From an uncultured Clostridium sp. (GTDB taxonomy: Bacteria > Bacillota > Clostridia > Lachnospirales > Lachnospiraceae), in the NCBI GenBank assembly GCA_900553925.1, contig USFH01000136.1, forward strand, positions 1-5,555: a DNA stretch of 5,555 nucleotides, in the 5' to 3' direction. Position numbers and translations under genes: made by a program. Shown here one piece after another: positions 1 to 4,346 of the stretch; position 1 is the first letter of the stretch, and each line of letters opens with the position of its first letter. Below the pieces are notes generated by a model. That model had not been told where the DNA came from. It saw only the letters and a list, made by a program, of their open reading frames with translations, and did no database searches.

Positions 1-740
1 GCTGCAAACAGATGCGAATTTTCCGGTGTAATTGCGTGCTCATCATCGAGATTTAACGTGCGGATAAACGCTGCTTTCAGTTCGGATAAAAAATGCAGAG
101 GACCACCGAGAAATGCCACATGTCCGCGGATCGGTTTACCACAGGCAAGACCACTGATCGTCTGGTTGACAACCGCCTGAAAGATAGAAGCTGCAAGGTT
201 TGGCTTTGTTGCACCTTCGTTGATGAGTGGCTGGATATCAGTCTTTGCGAATACACCACAACGCGCGGCAATCGGATAGATCGTATCATAATCCTTCGCG
301 TATGTGTTCAGTCCGGAAGCATCTGTCTGAAGCAGGGAAGCCATCTGGTCGATAAAGGAACCGGTACCGCCGGCACATACACCGTTCATACGCTGTTCCA
401 CACCGTTTGTAAAATAAATGATCTTGGCATCCTCGCCGCCAAGTTCGATGGCAACATCCGTCTGTGGAGCATAGTCGGTCAGAGCCTCCGATACACAGAT
501 AACCTCTTGCTCAAACGGGATTCCGATGACCTGTGCCAATGCAAGTCCACCGGAACCGGTGATCGTAGGAGCAACTTCAACATTTCCAAGCTCCTTGCTG
601 GCATGTTCTACAAGCTCCTTTAAGGTCTCTTTGATATTTGCAAAGTGACGCTTGTATTCCGAAAATAATATGTTATGTTCTTCGTCAATCACAGCAACCT
701 TGACTGTGGTCGAACCAATATCGATTCCTAATCTCTTCAT
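1..740 (-). CDS. 2-hydroxyacyl-CoA dehydratase activase, BadF/BadG/HgdC ATPase family (N-terminal part)
   Basis: Reading the minus strand from ATG at 740-738 gives 246 open codons that continue off the left edge, so the C-terminus is missing. The start has a clear ribosome site (AAGAGGTAA, 756-748). Visible motifs fit an ASKHA ATPase: DIGSTT near residues 7-12 (first phosphate loop) and IELGGEDAK near 99-106 (second phosphate loop). Cys122 (in VCAGGTGSF) and Cys161 (in AARCGVF) are 39 residues apart, matching the pair of cysteines that bridge the [4Fe-4S] cluster between the two subunits of HgdC-type activators. Family role: an oxygen-sensitive ATPase that drives one electron into a 2-hydroxyacyl-CoA dehydratase, in amino-acid fermentation. 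The GGTGSFIDQMA wording is, from memory, typical of the very long clostridial form in which activase and dehydratase-like domains are fused in a protein of about 1400 residues. That cannot be tested here, and the substrate is unknown. Confidence 0.93.
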   Translation of the reverse strand, partial: MKRLGIDIGSTTVKVAVIDEEHNILFSEYKRHFANIKETLKELVEHASKELGNVEVAPTITGSGGLALAQVIGIPFEQEVICVSEALTDYAPQTDVAIELGGEDAKIIYFTNGVEQRMNGVCAGGTGSFIDQMASLLQTDASGLNTYAKDYDTIYPIAARCGVFAKTDIQPLINEGATKPNLAASIFQAVVNQTISGLACGKPIRGHVAFLGGPLHFLSELKAAFIRTLNLDDEHAITPENSHLFA

Positions 741-800
741 TTAATAATTACCTCTTTTACTATTTCCCATTTCATATTTCTGTATTTTTCGACATCTGAC

Positions 801-829
801 ATTATATAGGAAAGAATCATGAATTTCAA
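801..829 (-). promoter_or_regulatory. Sigma-A-type promoter for the dehydratase activase gene
   Basis: On the minus strand TTGAAA (829-824) is followed by a 17-bp spacer and a perfect TATAAT (806-801). Transcription should begin near 793-795, giving a leader of roughly 55 nt before the ATG at 740. Spacing and both boxes are near consensus, so a strong housekeeping promoter is expected. No operator-like palindrome was seen around it. Confidence 0.8.
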
Positions 830-840
830 CAGAAAAATTG

Positions 841-870
841 TGAACATTTTCTTCCTATTAAGAATAAAAT
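841..870 (+). promoter_or_regulatory. Possible weak promoter for the LysM gene
   Basis: TGAACA (841-846, four of six matches to TTGACA), an 18-bp spacer and TAAAAT (865-870) could form a plus-strand promoter, with a start near 877. It lies just upstream of, and back to back with, the strong minus-strand promoter. The match is modest in this AT-rich stretch. If correct, the ATG at 879 would be almost leaderless, which favours the start at 900. Confidence 0.3.
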
Positions 871-886
871 AATCAGAAATGAGTAT

Positions 887-890
887 GGAG
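887..890 (+). promoter_or_regulatory. Ribosome binding site deciding the LysM start
   Basis: GGAG lies 9 nt before the ATG at 900. Nothing like a Shine-Dalgarno sequence precedes the in-frame ATGs at 879 or 885, where the upstream sequence is AATAATCAGAA. This supports initiation at 900. Confidence 0.5.
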
Positions 891-899
891 ATATGCGCT

Positions 900-1238
900 A
901 TGGAGCATGAATGCAAGGGAACCGTACACAAAGTCGTTGCCGGAGATACGCTGTACAAATTATCAAAAATGTATGGTGTTCGCCTGATTGATATCCTGAA
1001 AGAGAATCCATATGTCAATGTCTATAATCTGCAGCCAGGAGATGAAATCTGTATTCCGACAGAGGTGTATGAGGAAGAAGAGAGGCGTTATTATACGGCG
1101 AAGGTTGGAGAGACGCTTGGAAGCTTAGTCCGGGAATTTGATACGGATATTGCAGATTTGATGCAGTATAACCGGGAGCTTTACGATCTGCGGGTGCCAC
1201 TTGGAACAATCATCCGGATCCCGCCGGAGAAAGAATAA
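900..1238 (+). CDS. Small protein with two LysM domains, no signal peptide
   Basis: The product is about 112 residues and consists almost wholly of two LysM modules. The first covers residues 8-53 (TVHKVVAGDTLYKLSKMYGV to GDEICIPTE) and the second residues 64-108 (YYTAKVGETLGSLVREF to GTIIRIP). A short acidic linker, EVYEEEER, joins them. LysM domains bind N-acetylglucosamine-containing glycans such as peptidoglycan. No hydrophobic signal or anchor is visible, so the protein is either cytoplasmic or, as with some spore coat or cortex LysM proteins, reaches its glycan by another route; the spore role is inference. Start 900 is chosen on its GGAG; a start at 879 would add seven residues (MSMEICA). 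The gene is monocistronic: it is divergent from the activase gene and followed 45 bp later by a strong terminator. Confidence 0.88.
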   Translation: MEHECKGTVHKVVAGDTLYKLSKMYGVRLIDILKENPYVNVYNLQPGDEICIPTEVYEEEERRYYTAKVGETLGSLVREFDTDIADLMQYNRELYDLRVPLGTIIRIPPEKE

Positions 1239-1282
1239 CACTTGATTGCGCAGTATAATGATCACCACCTGAAATTGTGTGG

Positions 1283-1335
1283 AAAAAGCGATTGTCACAT
1301 ATGGAGATTCCGTGTTTGTGGCAATTGCTTTTTTT
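1283..1335 (+). terminator. Rho-independent terminator after the LysM gene
   Basis: A 17-bp stem pairs 1283-1299 with 1317-1333, with only two G-U wobbles (1290/1326 and 1295/1321). The 17-nt loop can fold further (1301-1305 with 1309-1313). A run of seven T (1329-1335) closes it. The A-run on the 5' arm means the hairpin could also work in the opposite direction. The 3' arm overlaps the promoter of the next operon. Confidence 0.88.
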
Positions 1336-1353
1336 GTGTGAATAAGGTATAAT
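1325..1353 (+). promoter_or_regulatory. Promoter for the rhomboid-like/DUF2953/gerW operon
   Basis: A perfect TATAAT (1348-1353) lies 17 bp after TTGCTT (1325-1330), a weak -35 element. Transcription would begin near 1360, leaving a leader of about 110 nt before the TTG start at 1469. The -35 lies inside the 3' arm and T-run of the LysM terminator, so the two signals share DNA. No other convincing promoter was found further down this gene series. Confidence 0.6.
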
Positions 1354-1368
1354 AAACAACGCTAATGC

Positions 1369-1419
1369 GTGCATATGTCAGTCTTTGAATGAATGATACA
1401 GGTATGTATCTGTATGCAC
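1369..1419 (+). other. Possible stem-loop in the operon leader
   Basis: GTGCATA (1369-1375) is exactly complementary to TATGCAC (1413-1419). Inside it GATACA (1395-1400) pairs with TGTATC (1405-1410) around the loop GGTA. The two helices could stack with a large 5' internal loop. The ribosome site is not included and no T-run follows, so this is neither a terminator nor an evident riboswitch. It may be chance in AT-rich DNA. Confidence 0.3.
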
Positions 1420-1454
1420 AGCACCGTAGTATAACGGATATGAAGAGTGAAAGT

Positions 1455-1459
1455 GAGGA
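1455..1459 (+). promoter_or_regulatory. Ribosome binding site for the TTG start at 1469
   Basis: GAGGA lies 9 nt before TTG at 1469-1471. The first in-frame ATG is about 26 codons downstream, inside the first membrane segment, so this ribosome site decides in favour of the rare TTG start. Confidence 0.7.
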
Positions 1460-1468
1460 AAATCAGAT

Positions 1469-2380
1469 TTGAGTTTTTTTGCGAGGTTAGAGAAAAAATT
1501 TGGAAGATTCGCGATCCGCAATCTTCCGATCAAGATTGCGGTTGTAATGGCAATCTCATATATATTATGGGCATTTGTACCATCGTTTGCATACAAGCTT
1601 GTTTTTTCCCCGTATGCAATTATGGAACAGCACCAGTTCTGGCGGCTATTCACATGGGTATTTTCGCCACCGGGAGATCTGGATTTTGTTGGGATACTGA
1701 TGATCTTTATTTTGGTTCTGTTTGGACAGCAGATTGAACAGGCGATGGGAACGTTTATGTTTAATCTGTATATATTGGGTGCATGGTTCTGGAACACAGT
1801 GATTATGCTTGGTATCAGTATCTATTACTATGCATCCGGTTCCATTCTTGGCATGATGGATGTGGGAATCTATGCAATGTATTTCTTTGATTATGGGTTG
1901 TTCCTGGCATTTGCACTGATGTATTCGGATGCACGCGTATTATTCATGTTTTTCATTCCGATCCGTGCAGTCTGGATTGCAATTATAGATATGGGCCTGA
2001 TGGCATTTGAATTCATCCGGACGACACCTTTGAACCGTGGTTCCATCATTGCGTATCTGGTGAATTTCTTCATCTTCTACCTGATTATGGGACGGGGTGT
2101 CGGTATGCGAAGTTCGAACAGCAAGGCGGCAGCGAAACGAAGAAAACGGGATTATGATCGTCGCGTGGAGAATCTCTCCCGACAGGTAAACGGAGAGGCA
2201 GACCGCCGACATAAGGCGCAGCAGATGGGATATCCTTCGAACATTACAAAGCACAAATGTGCGATCTGTGGAAGGACGGAACGGGATGGCGATGATCTGG
2301 AGTTCCGGTTCTGCTCAAAATGTAACGGAAATTATGAGTATTGCAATGAACATTTATTTACGCACGAACATGTAAAATAG
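1469..2380 (+). CDS. Rhomboid-fold membrane protein, probably proteolytically inactive, with C-terminal zinc-binding tail
   Basis: The protein has 303 residues and starts at TTG. Six hydrophobic segments (about 21-40, 73-87, 98-120, 133-152, 156-175 and 192-208) match the six-helix rhomboid core. Rhomboid-like wording is visible: FWRLFTWVF at 57-65, LFGQQIEQAMGTF at 84-96 (the G..lE..wG pattern of helix 2), and DARVLFMFFIPIRAVW at 154-169. The catalytic GxSG serine expected about 20 residues before DARV is absent (the region reads YAMYFFDYG), the helix-2 histidines are missing, and no catalytic histidine is seen in the last helix. A basic stretch (residues 214-251) leads to a Cys/His cluster: C264, C267, C282, C285, C292, H295, H299 and H301, probably binding one or two zinc ions on the cytoplasmic side. 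A pseudo-rhomboid adaptor or chaperone-like role is inference; no substrate is evident. The stop codon abuts the repeat element. Confidence 0.82.
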   Translation: MSFFARLEKKFGRFAIRNLPIKIAVVMAISYILWAFVPSFAYKLVFSPYAIMEQHQFWRLFTWVFSPPGDLDFVGILMIFILVLFGQQIEQAMGTFMFNLYILGAWFWNTVIMLGISIYYYASGSILGMMDVGIYAMYFFDYGLFLAFALMYSDARVLFMFFIPIRAVWIAIIDMGLMAFEFIRTTPLNRGSIIAYLVNFFIFYLIMGRGVGMRSSNSKAAAKRRKRDYDRRVENLSRQVNGEADRRHKAQQMGYPSNITKHKCAICGRTERDGDDLEFRFCSKCNGNYEYCNEHLFTHEHVK

Positions 2381-2383
2381 GAG
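2375..2383. repeat. Left 9-bp direct repeat (AAATAGGAG), candidate target-site duplication
   Basis: This exact copy overlaps the last codon and TAG stop of the rhomboid-like gene. The second copy is at 2570-2578. The two bracket the hairpin element, as expected for a target duplication made on insertion. Nine exact bases in a Shine-Dalgarno-like context could still be coincidence. Confidence 0.5.
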
Positions 2384-2421
2384 CCAGCCATATGTGCGGA
2401 GCACATATTTAGGATGCTGGC
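2383..2421 (+). repeat. Hairpin unit 1 of the repeat element
   Basis: The outer stem GCCAGC (2383-2388) pairs with GCTGGC (2416-2421). The inner stem ATATGTGC (2390-2397) pairs with GCACATAT (2401-2408) around the loop GGA. C2389 and TTAGGAT (2409-2415) form an asymmetric internal loop. All 14 stem pairs are Watson-Crick. Confidence 0.85.
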
Positions 2422-2430
2422 GACGACATG

Positions 2431-2446
2431 CCGCCGAGCGAGGAGG
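2431..2446 (+). repeat. Linker hairpin 1 of the repeat element
   Basis: CCGCC (2431-2435) can pair with GGAGG (2442-2446), with one G-A mismatch, around GAGCGA. GG at 2445-2446 also belongs to the outer stem of unit 2, so the two helices compete for these bases. It is the positional counterpart of the longer tetraloop hairpin after unit 2. Confidence 0.5.
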
Positions 2447-2482
2447 ACACATATGTGCAAAGCACATATTTAGGATGTGTCC
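2445..2482 (+). repeat. Hairpin unit 2 of the repeat element
   Basis: The outer stem GGACAC (2445-2450) pairs with GTGTCC (2477-2482). The inner stem ATATGTGC (2451-2458) pairs with GCACATAT (2462-2469) around the loop AAA. The bulge TTAGGAT (2470-2476) is identical to that of unit 1. The outer stem differs from unit 1 at most positions yet stays fully paired. Confidence 0.85.
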
Positions 2483-2488
2483 GACGAT

Positions 2489-2516
2489 ATACCACAGAGC
2501 GAAAGCGATGTGGTGT
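2489..2516 (+). repeat. GAAA-tetraloop hairpin following unit 2
   Basis: ATACCACA (2489-2496) pairs with TGTGGTGT (2509-2516), one pair being a wobble. Next come GA opposite GA (2497-2498 and 2507-2508), which can form tandem sheared G-A pairs, then GC/GC closing a GAAA loop (2501-2504). These are hallmarks of a stable RNA hairpin, suggesting the element acts as RNA. No T-run follows, so it is not an intrinsic terminator. Confidence 0.7.
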
Positions 2517-2545
2517 TACCCGCATGCGAGGGGGCAATACCCGAA

Positions 2546-2562
2546 GAGCCAGCCATATGTGC
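2546..2562 (+). repeat. Isolated half unit at the right end of the repeat element
   Basis: Seventeen bases identical to 2381-2397 form the 5' arm of a hairpin unit (GCCAGC plus ATATGTGC) with no 3' arm of its own. It can pair, in the correct nested order, with the 3' arm of unit 1 (2401-2408 and 2416-2421), enclosing unit 2 and the tetraloop hairpin. It ends 11 nt before the AGGAG used by the next gene. Confidence 0.75.
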
Positions 2563-2569
2563 AATATAG

Positions 2570-2578
2570 AAATAGGAG
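2570..2578. repeat. Right 9-bp direct repeat carrying the downstream ribosome site
   Basis: AAATAGGAG here is identical to 2375-2383. Its AGGAG (2574-2578) is the ribosome binding site for the ATG at 2588, with 9 nt spacing. If it is a target-site duplication, the inserted element carried a copied Shine-Dalgarno and left translation of the next gene intact. Confidence 0.5.
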
Positions 2579-2587
2579 ACAGATATA

Positions 2588-3991
2588 ATGATAGCAACAT
2601 GCAAGAAATTAGTGACAGATATACAGAGAGACAAAGACTTAGACACGAAGCTTCCGGAATATGCAGAGTTGCTTGGCAGACAGTATAACTGCTATGCAAC
2701 GGTAAAGGGAAGCATGAATTATTACACGATGAAGGAAGTATGCGATGAGCAGGATGACAAGAACATGGATGTCTGCAAATATTTTGCACTTCTGACAGGT
2801 TTGTTAGACCGTCATCTCGTTAAGCGCGAGGCAGTGGACGAAGATTCCATGGAAGCAATCGCACAGCTTCGCAGCAATGTAGAATATAAGATGCATATTC
2901 TGACTGCTTACACGGATGCGTATGAGATTTATGAGTATGTGTTAAACCGTGTGGAGGCTGCCGTGCGTGATGAAGTGGCACCGGTTGATGCAAAGGGACT
3001 TTCCGAGAAGATGTTTGCCTATGTATTTGCAGAGAATGATACGGTTGTGATTAACAGCAAATTACAGCTTCTGATGGCGCAGCTTCCGGTTCGTATGACG
3101 AAGAACAAGTTCTACGATATTGTCAACTCCACACTCAATATCTATGAGGAAGGTGAGACAACCTCCGTAGATGAATTTGTTGATATGCTGCGCAGTGCCG
3201 TGCTTTTGAAGAAGCCAAAGGGATTTGAGACGGAATATCCATTTTTATATCATGTATATACGGATCTTGCAGAGGCTGATTATGCGGCACTTACGCTGCC
3301 GGAGTTTGAAGATCTGACGAAGCGTCTGAATCAGGCTGCGGCAATCATCAACAACGAAGTGTCGGCATACATGTTGTTGCAGGAAGTGATTAACGATGTG
3401 TATACGATCTTATTCACGATTGATGCAGCATATGAGAAAAACAAAGAAGATGTACCTGGATATGCGGCTGCACTTCGCATTATTGAGGCGTGTGTAAAGG
3501 CAGAAACGATCGATCAGTTACCGGATGAAGTGATGGACGAGTTCTTCACAATCGAGGGTGTGCAGGAGCGCGTATATGAATCTATCGCAATCTTGGAAGC
3601 AGTGTTGGATGAGATCCGGGTTGGAAAAGCAGAACAGATTGAAGCACTCGCACTGACAGAGGCATTTGACCGTCTGGACAAAGTGAGCAAACTGCTTTCT
3701 ACAAGCTTGTTTATCGACCTTGACAAGGTTACAGGTAAGGCAGAAACTGCGGATCATGCGTATATCACAGCGAAGAAGGAAACGCTTGTAAAGGAGCTTG
3801 CGGAGTTGTTTGCCAGTGTGAAGAAACCGGTATACCGCAGTATGATGTGTAAGCTTCTTGCTGCAATGCCAATCTTCATGAACACACAGCAGGAAATCCG
3901 GGATTATTTTGACTATGTAATTGAAAATTGTAAAGATGACAGCGAGCTTATGGCATGTAATAAACTGATTTCAGAGATGATAGAGGAGTAA
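2588..3991 (+). CDS. Predicted soluble, all-helical protein of unknown function
   Basis: The protein has 467 residues and starts at ATG with AGGAG 9 nt upstream. I do not recognise the family. The sequence is acidic, rich in Ala, Glu, Leu and Tyr, and has no signal peptide, membrane segment or evident catalytic motif; it looks like a bundle of long helices throughout. A tentative internal repeat is visible: residues 158-190 (KLQLLMAQLPVRMTKNKF onward) resemble 420-451 (MCKLLAAMPIFMNTQQEI onward). Both have a LL.A..P..M core followed by an aromatic-rich helix and an acidic end, suggesting duplication of an ancestral domain. Five cysteines fall in the first and last parts, with no metal-site spacing. 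It follows the repeat element and is coupled to the next gene, whose ribosome site overlaps this stop. Co-transcription with gerW allows, but does not show, a role in sporulation. Confidence 0.85.
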   Translation: MIATCKKLVTDIQRDKDLDTKLPEYAELLGRQYNCYATVKGSMNYYTMKEVCDEQDDKNMDVCKYFALLTGLLDRHLVKREAVDEDSMEAIAQLRSNVEYKMHILTAYTDAYEIYEYVLNRVEAAVRDEVAPVDAKGLSEKMFAYVFAENDTVVINSKLQLLMAQLPVRMTKNKFYDIVNSTLNIYEEGETTSVDEFVDMLRSAVLLKKPKGFETEYPFLYHVYTDLAEADYAALTLPEFEDLTKRLNQAAAIINNEVSAYMLLQEVINDVYTILFTIDAAYEKNKEDVPGYAAALRIIEACVKAETIDQLPDEVMDEFFTIEGVQERVYESIAILEAVLDEIRVGKAEQIEALALTEAFDRLDKVSKLLSTSLFIDLDKVTGKAETADHAYITAKKETLVKELAELFASVKKPVYRSMMCKLLAAMPIFMNTQQEIRDYFDYVIENCKDDSELMACNKLISEMIEE

Positions 3992-3993
3992 TC

Positions 3994-4308
3994 GTGATTT
4001 TTGCTGATAAATGTTATACATACAATCTCACAGAGCGAAAACAGACACGGATAAAGAAACGGATCAGACGGCATAAAGCTGTCAGGAATCTGTATGTGAT
4101 TGTGCTGCCGTTGTTGCAGGATGGATTGATAGAGATTTATCCATATAATCAGTTATTACAAAAACCATATAGGAAGCTGGATTCCCGGATACGGGTTGTC
4201 GGCTTTGCAAGAGGCAAAGAAGTGGCAGAACAGCTCGTATTGCAGATCATACAGGATATGTATGATGAAACCGGGGAAGAATGGAAGGTAGAGGATTTTT
4301 TCTTTTGA
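3994..4308 (+). CDS. Small basic conserved-type protein of unknown function
   Basis: The product has 104 residues from a GTG start. The ribosome site AGAGGAG (3982-3988) lies within the last codons of the helical-protein gene, and only 2 nt separate its stop from this GTG, so translational coupling is likely. The N-terminal third contains a strongly basic segment (about residues 14-31, ERKQTRIKKRIRRHKAVR). It is followed by a probable alpha/beta region with strands at NLYVIVLP (32-39) and RIRVVGFA (66-73), a helix near 75-90, and an acidic aromatic end (EDFFF). No membrane segment or catalytic motif is seen. The basic patch might touch nucleic acid or membrane, but this is a guess. I cannot name the family. 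Confidence 0.8.
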   Translation: MIFADKCYTYNLTERKQTRIKKRIRRHKAVRNLYVIVLPLLQDGLIEIYPYNQLLQKPYRKLDSRIRVVGFARGKEVAEQLVLQIIQDMYDETGEEWKVEDFFF

Positions 4309-4346
4309 TTAAAGTGAAAGAACCACAGGTAGGAGTAAGGTAAGGA

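Larger units (their letters stand above)
2381..2562 (+). repeat. Modular structured repeat element between two operon genes
   Basis: The gap between the rhomboid-like gene and the helical-protein gene is filled by a compact repeat array. Unit 1 (2383-2421) and unit 2 (2445-2482) are homologous hairpins lying 61 bp apart, each followed by GACGA and a linker hairpin. A third, half unit (2546-2562) repeats the first 17 bases of the element exactly (2381-2397), so the element begins and ends with the same sequence. Inner stems and the 3' bulge are conserved while outer stems differ but remain complementary, which indicates selection for or copying of structure rather than coding. No promoter, start codon with ribosome site or T-run terminator lies inside. 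In organisation (hairpin modules between short repeated ends) it resembles pneumococcal BOX elements or REP/BIME repeats, but I cannot assign it to a named family. As transcribed RNA it would be highly folded and could affect mRNA processing or stability. Confidence 0.8.

Noticed and set aside
93..623. Long plus-strand open frame opposite the activase gene
   Set aside because: It is an antisense shadow: the minus strand carries a continuous ASKHA ATPase with all expected motifs, while the plus-strand peptide has no recognisable family.
1254..1259. TATAAT just after the LysM stop codon
   Set aside because: No -35-like sequence at 16-18 bp (AAGAAT at 17 bp), and the terminator lies about 25 bp downstream.
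2390..2501. Direct repeats 61 bp apart resembling a CRISPR array
   Set aside because: Only two full units, each itself a large hairpin with altered outer stems and no unique spacer; no cas gene nearby.
2519..2542. CCC/GGG pairings after the tetraloop hairpin
   Set aside because: Several alternative three-pair helices are possible (2519-2521 with 2530-2532, or 2532-2534 with 2540-2542); none is convincing enough to list as a separate feature.
2584..2589. TATAAT overlapping the ATG of the 467-residue protein
   Set aside because: It overlaps the start codon and has no -35 box; chance match.
2394..2688. Two overlapping plus-strand open frames (2394-2588 and 2428-2688) across the hairpin array
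   Set aside because: Neither has a ribosome site. Both are translations of the repeat units (the same CAKHIFRM-like peptide recurs because the DNA repeats) and one overlaps the real gene start at 2588.
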